64,000 nt of DNA from JAJKJG01 sp036556825 (GTDB taxonomy: Bacteria; Pseudomonadota; Alphaproteobacteria; Rhizobiales; Beijerinckiaceae), in the NCBI GenBank assembly GCA_036556825.1, contig DATBIR010000023.1:1-64000 (forward strand), written 5' to 3'. The notes under the pieces are model-generated. The model saw nothing but the letters and a program-made list of their open reading frames with translations. It did not search any database and was not told where the DNA came from. Positions within the stretch are counted from its first letter, which is position 1. Each line of letters opens with the position of its first letter. The translations under genes and the position numbers were made by a program. Below are positions 58,026 through 64,000 of this stretch, piece after piece.

Positions 58026-58043
58026 ATGTGCGCTGGCGCACAT
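58026..58043. repeat. Perfect 8-2-8 inverted repeat upstream of a small ORF
   Basis: ATGTGCGC (58026-58033) and GCGCACAT (58036-58043) are exact complements around TG, 57-74 bp before the ATG at 58100. It has the form of a dimeric repressor operator or a very stable hairpin. Confidence 0.5.
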
Positions 58044-58099
58044 CAACTCGGCCGTTTGTCCCCGAATGTCCGCGCGGGTTGGGCAATTTGGAGGACGCG

Positions 58100-58318
58100 A
58101 TGTTTGTTTGGCGATTTTGGAGCCGTGCCGCCAAGAACGGTGCCAGATCGGAAGCAAGCCAGGGAGCAAGTGGCGAATTAGCGCGCTGTGCGGCCCGCAC
58201 CGGAGCGACTTCCTCGACAGAAGAAGTCAGCTGCACCGGCGCGCAGATCCGCCGTCCCGGGCAGGACAACCGAGCCAGTCTCTCGGCCACTTACGTCTAT
58301 GTCGATAATTTCCGCTGA
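58100..58318 (+). CDS. Orphan small protein with strong ribosome site
   Basis: 72 aa starting MFVWRFWSRAAKNGARSEASQ and continuing GASGELARCAARTGATSSTEEVSCTGAQIRRPGQ to YVYVDNFR. The ribosome site is textbook: GGAGG, five bases, ATG. The upstream region holds an inverted repeat at 58026-58043. I do not recognise the protein, and two Cys about 15 residues apart may be noteworthy. No homology evidence. Confidence 0.45.
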   Translation: MFVWRFWSRAAKNGARSEASQGASGELARCAARTGATSSTEEVSCTGAQIRRPGQDNRASLSATYVYVDNFR

Positions 58319-58449
58319 TCGGCTGAGACCAGATCGTTACGGCGCAGCGCCGGAGCGGGCCTTAGACCGTCCGCAATCCCCAACAAAACCGGCGCCGTCT
58401 CCGCGGAAGGGACGGCACCGTTATGTTAACCAACCTCGCCGGGGCCTGC

Positions 58450-58761
58450 CTATGCGGCGTCACGCTCTATGGCGCGGTATACGAAACGTGCGAGGCTCAC
58501 CGGCAGGCCGGTCGCCGACGCTTCCACGGCGGGCTCATGCTGGCTGCGTTCGGGCGCCGGCGGAAGCGGCATCCAATGGGTGATCAGCGGTGCGTCGTCC
58601 TGCCCCAGCGCGGCTGGGCATTGCATGCGTGGAAACCAGGCGCTGAACTCGGCTCGAAAGTTCGCGACGATGACGCCCCAACGCTGCGAGAAAACCAGGA
58701 TGTCCTGATCGCAAGGCGCCGTCGTGATCGGCTGCCAATGCGCCGAAAGAGCGTTAACCAT
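58450..58761 (-). CDS. DUF551-like small protein
   Basis: 103 aa. The core WQPITTAPCDQDILVFSQRWGVIVANFRAEFSAWF ... THWMPLPPAP fits the DUF551-like pattern (W-pi-tAP-dg ... tHWMPLP-P), often carried by phage and mobile genes as well as chromosomes. GGAGG is five bases before the ATG. It is leftward and divergent from the next gene. Function unknown. Confidence 0.65.
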   Translation of the reverse strand: MVNALSAHWQPITTAPCDQDILVFSQRWGVIVANFRAEFSAWFPRMQCPAALGQDDAPLITHWMPLPPAPERSQHEPAVEASATGLPVSLARFVYRAIERDAA

Positions 58762-59005
58762 CGGGTCCTCCGATCATCGCCAGCCGGACTGGGTGCGTGA
58801 TTCCCCGGTCCTTTGATCCAGCCTGTCGCTCGCGTAGCAACGGTCTGTTTCCGCGGGATGACGTCGTTTGTTTCTCGCGTGTTTCTCCACGGCATCCGTT
58901 CTGTGCGGTCAAGATGAAACCACCTGTGGCGACGGGCGTTTCGGCGGACAGCGTTAAGACGCGGCGCCGTCGGCGCCCCGGCGCATTTGATCAGGAGATC
59001 TTGCG

Positions 59006-59650
59006 ATGCATCGACGTGTTGTCTTGACCGGCCTCACGGCCGTCGCGGTCGGCCCTGCCCTCGCCCAGACCCAGCAGCCCTCGCCCATTCCGGCGACGCC
59101 GCAGCCGACGCAGGACACGCCGCCGGCGGCTGCGGGCGGGATCTACCAGAGCCAGGGCGGCACCGGCCAGATGGCGGCCGGCATGGGCCAGGCCGAAATG
59201 CGGCACGTCGACCAAACCCTCGCCGCCGGCATGGTCGCCCTTCAGACGAGCGAGATCGCGCTCCAGAAAGCGCAGAATCCGAGGGTCAAGCAGTTCGCGC
59301 AGTTCGAGCGGGACGAGCAGACGACCGTGGCGGAGGTGCTGCGTTCGTGGCAGGAGCCGGCGGCAACTGCGTCAACGGCGCCGCGGCCCGGCACGAGCAC
59401 GCCGGCCATCCCCGCCGACAAGGCCGATATGATGCAGTCGCTGCAGCAGGCCAAGGCCGGGGCGGACTTCGACCGCACGTATATCCAGGGCCAGATTCAG
59501 GGCCATCAGGAGCTCCTTCAGATCCAGGAGCGCTACCTGCAGAGCAACAGCCGCAACCGCGAGCACATGAACGTGGCAAAGCTGGCCCGCGGCCATATCA
59601 AGGAGCATCTGGCCATGCTCCAGGACCTCCTGAAGGAAGTCCGCGGATAG
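59006..59650 (+). CDS. DUF4142 domain protein (secreted)
   Basis: 214 aa. A signal peptide (HRRVVLTGLTAVAVGPALAQ) is followed by a Pro/Gln/Thr-rich linker and the DUF4142 helical domain: AEMRHVDQTLAAGMVALQTSEIALQKAQNPRVKQFAQFERDEQTTVAEVL and the end HMNVAKLARGHIKEHLAMLQDLL. It probably acts in the periplasm or outer membrane. It starts after AGGAGATCTTGCG. It is one of several small envelope or stress proteins in this cluster. Confidence 0.85.
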   Translation: MHRRVVLTGLTAVAVGPALAQTQQPSPIPATPQPTQDTPPAAAGGIYQSQGGTGQMAAGMGQAEMRHVDQTLAAGMVALQTSEIALQKAQNPRVKQFAQFERDEQTTVAEVLRSWQEPAATASTAPRPGTSTPAIPADKADMMQSLQQAKAGADFDRTYIQGQIQGHQELLQIQERYLQSNSRNREHMNVAKLARGHIKEHLAMLQDLLKEVRG

Positions 59651-59741
59651 GCATCGGGCCGCCTTCCCGGTCCCGCGCCCCTGACGGGCTCCGTCCTGAA
59701 CCCGCTCCGGCCGGGGATCGGATCGCAGTTTGACGCGTTAT

Positions 59742-59768
59742 CCCATGCCCGGTCCCGCCGGGCATGGG
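59742..59768 (+). repeat. Hairpin in the leader of the 59.8 kb small gene
   Basis: Perfect 11-bp stem CCCATGCCCGG (59742-59752) and CCGGGCATGGG (59758-59768) around TCCCG. Its end is about eight bases before the ribosome site (GGAGG) and 17 bases before the ATG at 59786. It would strongly structure the 5' region of this message. Confidence 0.6.
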
Positions 59769-59785
59769 GATCTGTGGAGGCGACC

Positions 59786-59959
59786 ATGGGCGATCTGAAG
59801 AAGGCTGATACGAAACGGTCCGGGTTTGGCGAGACCGCCAGCCCGAAGGACAAGAAGCTGGCGGAAAACTCCAAGAAAAACCTCGACAAGAAGCTCGATC
59901 ACGCCCTTGAGGAGACCTTTCCGACGAGCGATCCGGTTTCGGTGAAGATCACCAAGTAG
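59786..59959 (+). CDS. Small conserved hydrophilic protein
   Basis: 57 aa, Lys-rich: MGDLKKADTKRSGFGETASP then KDKKLAENSKKNLDKKLDHALEETFPTSDPVSVKITK. The C-terminal LDHALEETFPTSDPVSV is a conserved signature of a short alphaproteobacterial protein family with no assigned function. GGAGGCGACC precedes the ATG at 59786. Hairpins flank the gene on both sides. Confidence 0.75.
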   Translation: MGDLKKADTKRSGFGETASPKDKKLAENSKKNLDKKLDHALEETFPTSDPVSVKITK

Positions 59960-60009
59960 CGCTTCCCAGGCGCAAGCGCTGGAATTACCCGGCATTCCGT
60001 CATGCCGGG
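59959..60009. terminator. Two hairpins between convergent genes (terminator zone)
   Basis: AGCGCTT (59959-59965) with AAGCGCT (59975-59981), and CCCGGCAT (59988-59995) with ATGCCGGG (60002-60009). They follow the small gene and precede mcd's end on the other strand. No T-run, so they may act with Rho or only protect RNA. Confidence 0.45.
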
Positions 60010-60119
60010 ACGCCCCAACGGGGCCTGCCGTCGGCCGCCAGCCCGAAAGCGCTCTGCCGGCCGAGGCATCGTGTGCACCGCTGCACCCGAGGGTTCCGGC
60101 AGCCTCGACGATGCCCCGG

Positions 60120-61790
60120 TTACTGCTGTTCGAGAAGCCTGCGGGCGATGACGTTGGCCTGGATTTCGGCAGCGCCTTCGAAAATCGACAGAATCCGGGC
60201 GTCGCAAAGGACGCGGCTGACCGGATATTCCAGCGCAAAGCCGTTGCCGCCGTGAATCTGCACGGCATTGTCGGCCGCCGCCCAGGCGACGCGCGCCGCA
60301 AGCAGCTTTGCCATGCCGGCTTCTAGATCGCAGCGCCTTCCTTCGTCCTTGGCGCGCCCTGCGAAATACGTCAGCTGCCGCGCGAGATGAATTTCCGCCG
60401 CCATCATCGCCAGCTTGTCGGCGACGCGCGGAAATGCGAGCAGCGGCTTGCCGAACTGGATGCGCTCCTGCGCGTAGCGAAGCGCCAGGTCGAGCGCCGA
60501 CTGCGCCACGCCGACGGCGCGCGCGGCCGTCTGGATGCGCGCCGACTCGAAGGTCTGCATCAGCTGCTTGAATCCCTGTCCTTCGACGCCGCCGAGCAGA
60601 TTGCGTCGAGGTACCGAGAAGCCGTCGAAGGCCAGCTCGTATTCCTTCATGCCGCGATAGCCGAGAACCTCGATCTCACCGCCGGTGAGGCCCGCGACCG
60701 GAAACGGATCGGCATCCGTGCCGCGCGGCTTTTCGGCCAGCAGGATCGAAAGCCCCTTGTGACCGGGCTCATTCGCGTCCGTGCGCACGAGCATGGTCAT
60801 CACATCGGCGCGCACAGGGTGCGTGATCCAGGTCTTGCTGCCGTGAATGCGATAAACGTCCCCCTCGCGCACGGCGCGCGTGCGCAGCGACGCGAGGTCG
60901 GAGCCGGTATTCGGCTCGGTGAAGACGGCCGTCGGGATGATGTCTCCCGCGGCAAGGCCCGGCAGGAAGCGCTGCTTCTGCTCGTCGGTGCCGCCGGCCA
61001 TGATCAGCTCCGCGGCGATCTCCGAGCGGGTTCCGAGAGAGCCGACGCCGATATAGGCGCGCGACAGTTCCTCGGAGACGACGCACATGGAGACCTTCGA
61101 CAGGCCCATGCCGCCGTATTCCTCGGGGATCGTGAGCCCGAACACGCCGAGCCCGGCGAGGCTCGTGATCACCTCGAGCGGGATGTAGGCGTTGGTGCGG
61201 TGCCATTCGTGCGCGTGCGGCGTGACCTCGGCCTCGGCGAAGCGGCGCATCTCGGCGCGGATCGCCTCGAGGGTCTCGTCGAGGCCCGCATCGCCGATGG
61301 TCGCGACGCCCTGAAGGCCGCCGATGGCGGCAGCGAGCCGGGCCCGGTTGTCCGGCGTGTTGCCATCCACGATCATGGCTTCGATGGCATCCGTGCGAAA
61401 GCGGGCGGCGTCCCGCGCCGAGAGACCGAAGGCATGCAGGCGCACGGTTTCGCCCTGGCTCATGGCGATGCCGCCGAAGACCTGATCGAGATACTCGCCG
61501 ATGCCGAGGCGCACGAGCAGCTCTTCGATCTCGCCGAAACGGCCCCCCTCCTCCTGCCGTGCGGCATAGGCAGCCAGCTCGCGGATGGCTTCCGCATATG
61601 TCGCGAGCCATGCGAGGCCGTGGGCCGCGTGCTGCTCGGCTTCCAGCCGCTCCGCCGAGAGGCGGCCATCCACGGTCACGCGGGTGCGCAAGCGCCGGCC
61701 CGCCTCCGCGACGACGTCCGCCACGTCCTCCGCCGCCGTCCGGCAGAGGGCTACGATATCCGTCGATGCAGCGGCGGGTACGGCGGTCAT
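60120..61790 (-). CDS. mcd: (2S)-methylsuccinyl-CoA dehydrogenase (ethylmalonyl-CoA pathway)
   Basis: FAD-dependent acyl-CoA dehydrogenase of 556 aa. The N-terminal extension of about 150 residues (HAAHGLAWLATYAEAIRELAAYAARQ, GEYLDQVFGGIAMSQGE) marks Mcd rather than ordinary acyl-CoA dehydrogenases. The dehydrogenase core has the signatures FGLTIPEEYGGMGLSK, AVFTEPNTGSDLASL, GSKTWITHPVRADVMTMLVRT and RIQTAARAVGVAQSALDLAL, with C-terminal QIHGGNGFALEYPVSRVLCDARILSIFEGAAEIQANVIARRLL. It oxidises methylsuccinyl-CoA to mesaconyl-CoA. Start at 61790 has GGGAGAAG before it. ccr is nearby. Confidence 0.92.
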   Translation of the reverse strand: MTAVPAAASTDIVALCRTAAEDVADVVAEAGRRLRTRVTVDGRLSAERLEAEQHAAHGLAWLATYAEAIRELAAYAARQEEGGRFGEIEELLVRLGIGEYLDQVFGGIAMSQGETVRLHAFGLSARDAARFRTDAIEAMIVDGNTPDNRARLAAAIGGLQGVATIGDAGLDETLEAIRAEMRRFAEAEVTPHAHEWHRTNAYIPLEVITSLAGLGVFGLTIPEEYGGMGLSKVSMCVVSEELSRAYIGVGSLGTRSEIAAELIMAGGTDEQKQRFLPGLAAGDIIPTAVFTEPNTGSDLASLRTRAVREGDVYRIHGSKTWITHPVRADVMTMLVRTDANEPGHKGLSILLAEKPRGTDADPFPVAGLTGGEIEVLGYRGMKEYELAFDGFSVPRRNLLGGVEGQGFKQLMQTFESARIQTAARAVGVAQSALDLALRYAQERIQFGKPLLAFPRVADKLAMMAAEIHLARQLTYFAGRAKDEGRRCDLEAGMAKLLAARVAWAAADNAVQIHGGNGFALEYPVSRVLCDARILSIFEGAAEIQANVIARRLLEQQ

Positions 61791-62003
61791 CAGCTTCTCC
61801 CGGACACACGATCGGACGTCGCCACTTGCAACCGATGTGCAGCGCAGCATAAACGCACCCGACAGGCTTGTTGAGCCTATTCTCGGGGCGGCCGCCGACG
61901 CGTTGGGGTAAGCGAGTTGTGGGGGACCGCTGTCCCGCGGAGTTGGTCACTTGCGTCGCCCGACCCCCTGCGCCATGTCCGAACAGGGAATTGACGGATC
62001 ATC

Positions 62004-62891
62004 GTGACTCGGCCGCGGACCATTTTGGCAGTCCTGAACATCGCCTACCGGCGGTTCCTGCTGCATGACGGCTGGGCCATTGCGAGCCACATCGCGCTTT
62101 CGGTGCTGATGTCGATGTTCCCGTTTCTGATCCTGGTCACGTCCCTCGCCAGCTTCTTCGGGACCGGTTCGCTCGCCGACGAGGCGGCCGACCTGATCCT
62201 GGAAGCGTGGCCCAGTGAAGTCGGCGAGCCGATCGCCAACGAGGTGCACCGCGTGCTCACCGAGGAGCGCCGCGACATCCTGACGATCGGCGCGGCGCTG
62301 GCGCTCTATTTCGCCTCGAGCGGCGTCGAAAGCCTGCGCGTCGGGCTGAACCGGGCCTACGGCCTTCGCGAGACGCGCTCCCTGTGGTTCACGCGCCTCG
62401 AGTCGATCGCCTTCGTGATCCTCGGCGCGGTCGTGATGCTTGGCTTCGCCGTTCTCGTCGTGCTCGGCCCCCTGATCTGGCGCGCTCTCGTCTACTGGCT
62501 GCCCGGACTCGACCCGCTCGGCTGGATCATCGCGTTCCTCCGCATCGGTGTCGCCACGGTGCTGATCGTCGGCGCGCTGGTCGTCGCCCACAAGTTCATT
62601 CCATCCGGACGGCGCCGGTTCAAGGATGTCCTGCCCGGCATAGGCGTGACACTGGCGCTGTGGATCATCGGCGGCCTCATCTTCGGCTCGTATCTGGAAC
62701 GCTACCCGGGCGCCTACGCCTCGATGTACGGCGGCCTCGCCACGGCCATGATCGCGCTCGTGTTTCTCTATGTGCTGGCGGCAATCTTCCTGTTCGGCGG
62801 CGAGTTGAACGGCACCGTCATCGCCGCCAAGAAGCGCAGCCTGTACCGGCTGCACGACCAGCACTTCAGCGAGGTCGTGAAGACGCCGTGA
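62004..62891 (+). CDS. YihY/BrkB family inner-membrane protein
   Basis: Membrane protein of 295 aa with about six helices: IALSVLMSMFPFLILVTSLASFFG, SIAFVILGAVVMLGFAVLVVLGPLIW, LRIGVATVLIVGALVVAHKF, VLPGIGVTLALWIIGGLIFGSYL. The PSGRRRFKDVLPG and RYPGAYASMYGGLATAMIALVFLYVLAAIFLFGGELNG segments are characteristic. The start is GTG. It was once called ribonuclease BN, which is not correct; its function is unknown. It sits between mcd and ccr, convergent with ccr (6-bp gap). Confidence 0.88.
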   Translation: MTRPRTILAVLNIAYRRFLLHDGWAIASHIALSVLMSMFPFLILVTSLASFFGTGSLADEAADLILEAWPSEVGEPIANEVHRVLTEERRDILTIGAALALYFASSGVESLRVGLNRAYGLRETRSLWFTRLESIAFVILGAVVMLGFAVLVVLGPLIWRALVYWLPGLDPLGWIIAFLRIGVATVLIVGALVVAHKFIPSGRRRFKDVLPGIGVTLALWIIGGLIFGSYLERYPGAYASMYGGLATAMIALVFLYVLAAIFLFGGELNGTVIAAKKRSLYRLHDQHFSEVVKTP

Positions 62892-62897
62892 AGGCGG

Positions 62898-64000
62898 TTA
62901 CGACGCTGCCTCAAGTACGTCGTCGAACGTGCGCAGGCCCGTGCGCGGCGAGTTGACGAGCACGGCCATGTTGCCGGGCGCGTGCTGGTTCTTCCACATC
63001 TTGGTATGGGCGAACGGGATGCGATCCCACGGAAACACCTCGCTCATGCACGGATCGATGCGGCGGTCGAGGACAAAGCGGTTGGCCGCAGCGGCCTGCT
63101 TGAGATGCGCGAAATGCGATCCCTGGATGCGTTTCTGGCGCATCCAGACATAGCGCGCGTCGAAGGTGATGTTGAAGCCGGAGGTGCCGGCGCAGAATAC
63201 CACCATGCCGCCACGCTTCACGACCAGCGTTGACACCGGGAACGTCTGCTCGCCTGGATGCTCGAACACGATGTCGACGTCCTTCTTGCCGGTGACATCC
63301 CAGATCGCCTTGCCGAAGCGGCGCGCCTCTTTGAGCCAATCGTTGTATTCGGGACTGTTGACCTTCGGCATCTGGCCCCAGCAGTTGAACTCCTTGCGGT
63401 TGACCACTCCCTTTGCGCCGAGTTGCAGGACGTAGTCGCGCTTGCTCTCGTCGGAGATGATGCCGATGGCGTTGGCGCCGGATGCGGCGCATATCTGCAC
63501 GCCGAATACCCCGAGCCCGCCGGACGCGCCCCAGACAAGCACGTTGTCGCCCGGCCGCAGCCGGTGGCCCTGGTGGCCGAACAGCATGCGATAGGCGGTC
63601 GCAAGCGTCAGCGTATAGCTGGCCGCCTCCTCCCAGGTCAGGTGGCGCGGGCGCTCCATAAGCTGGCGCGACTGCACGCGGCAGAACTGGGCAAAGGAGC
63701 CGTCCGGCGTCTCGTAGCCCCAGATACGCTGCGACGGCGACAGCATCGGGTCGCCGCCATTGCACTCCTCGTCGTCGCCGTCGTCCTGGTTGCAATGGAC
63801 GACCACCTCGTCGCCGACCTTCCAGCGACGGACCTTGGCGCCGACCGCCCACACGATGCCGGAGGCGTCCGATCCGGCGATGTGATACGGCTGCTTGTGC
63901 ACATCGAGAGGCGAGATCGGCTCGCCCAGGGCGGCCCAGATGCCGTTGTAATTGACGCCGGCGGCCATCACGAGGACGAGCACCTCGTCGTCGCCAATCG
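62898..64000 (-). CDS. ccr: Crotonyl-CoA carboxylase/reductase (partial, 5' end outside window)
   Basis: C-terminal 367 codons of an NADPH-dependent medium-chain dehydrogenase-like enzyme that carboxylates crotonyl-CoA to ethylmalonyl-CoA. The frame remains open to the window edge. Characteristic parts: VLVMAAGVNYNGIWAALGEPISPLDVHKQPYHIAGSDASGIVW, VVVHCNQDDGDDEECNGGDPML, SQRIWGYETPDGSFAQFCRVQ, GASGGLGVFGVQICAASGANAIGIISDESKRDYV and CAGTSGFNITFDARYVWMRQKRIQGSHFAHLKQA. These match Ccr closely. It is the key enzyme of the ethylmalonyl-CoA pathway used for acetyl-CoA assimilation; mcd lies 1.1 kb away. Confidence 0.96.
   Translation of the reverse strand, partial: IGDDEVLVLVMAAGVNYNGIWAALGEPISPLDVHKQPYHIAGSDASGIVWAVGAKVRRWKVGDEVVVHCNQDDGDDEECNGGDPMLSPSQRIWGYETPDGSFAQFCRVQSRQLMERPRHLTWEEAASYTLTLATAYRMLFGHQGHRLRPGDNVLVWGASGGLGVFGVQICAASGANAIGIISDESKRDYVLQLGAKGVVNRKEFNCWGQMPKVNSPEYNDWLKEARRFGKAIWDVTGKKDVDIVFEHPGEQTFPVSTLVVKRGGMVVFCAGTSGFNITFDARYVWMRQKRIQGSHFAHLKQAAAANRFVLDRRIDPCMSEVFPWDRIPFAHTKMWKNQHAPGNMAVLVNSPRTGLRTFDDVLEAAS

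Noticed and set aside
1..64000. tRNA, rRNA, CRISPR arrays, insertion sequences and prophage genes
   Set aside because: I scanned the intergenic gaps for TTCGAATC-like T-loops, repeated spacers and transposase or integrase sequences and found none. Small RNA genes without strong sequence signatures cannot be excluded.

Overview
The window is about 64 kb of high-GC chromosomal DNA with dense, mostly core metabolic genes and short intergenic gaps. I see no tRNA or rRNA gene, CRISPR array, insertion sequence or prophage. The gene content points to an alphaproteobacterium of the Hyphomicrobiales (Rhizobiales): PhaR-type PHB control, a DUF4167 protein, PTS-Ntr enzyme I beside lysC and prfA, a CIO-type cytochrome bd with a DUF2474 subunit, DUF1178, and the ethylmalonyl-CoA pathway genes mcd and ccr. 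Order and genus are inferred from gene content only; no marker phylogeny was possible.

Layout. 1-9.3 kb: cyanide-insensitive quinol oxidase operon (DUF2474-cydB-cydA, leftward), topoisomerase IB, a glycosyltransferase, a small methyltransferase, a BtuF-like binding protein, a KefB/YbaL-type antiporter and a DUF3124 protein. 9.3-13.3 kb: bdhA-patatin operon (leftward), then a Zur-like regulator and ispG. 13.5-20 kb: kup, ispA, mtgA, rpmF, and a PAS/degenerate-GGDEF/EAL protein. 19.9-22.8 kb: PHB locus phaR <-> phaA-phaB, with inverted repeats in the divergent spacer. 23-31 kb: DMT exporter, GNAT acetyltransferase, gloB, a methyltransferase, accA, an L,D-transpeptidase lipoprotein, a TorF-type porin and an M15-like peptidase. 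31.4-57 kb: a run that I recall as broadly conserved in this order: secA <-> parvulin, argJ, (SIMPL protein), mutT, ... NDUFAF5-like methyltransferase <-> comF, grxC, nitrilase-like amidase, DUF1178, ... ubiG <-> lysC, ptsP, prfA, prmC, DUF4167, ... clpB. Small accessory genes are inserted between its blocks. 53.5-60 kb: a cluster of small, mostly uncharacterised proteins of stress or envelope character around clpB. 60-64 kb: mcd, a YihY/BrkB membrane protein and ccr (5' end beyond the window).

How the genes work together. A carbon-storage theme runs through the window. PhaA and PhaB make 3-hydroxybutyryl-CoA for PHB, PhaR presumably senses the polymer, BdhA oxidises released 3-hydroxybutyrate with a patatin-like hydrolase co-transcribed, and Ccr/Mcd route acetyl-CoA-derived C4 units to glyoxylate and propionyl-CoA. 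The other coherent unit is ptsP-prfA-prmC, where PrmC methylates the GGQ glutamine of the release factor encoded just upstream.

I found no clearly new multi-gene system. The most interesting non-coding signals are: a composite dispersed hairpin element present about three times with partial relatives; four cases in which a strong hairpin abuts or covers the start region of a gene (argJ, prmC, the 39.8 kb methyltransferase, the 59.8 kb small protein); dyads in the phaR-phaA and phaA-phaB spacers; a long leader with a dyad-containing promoter before the DUF4167 gene; and a 680-bp spacer at 30.7-31.4 kb with a good promoter and a possible frameshifted secreted ORF.
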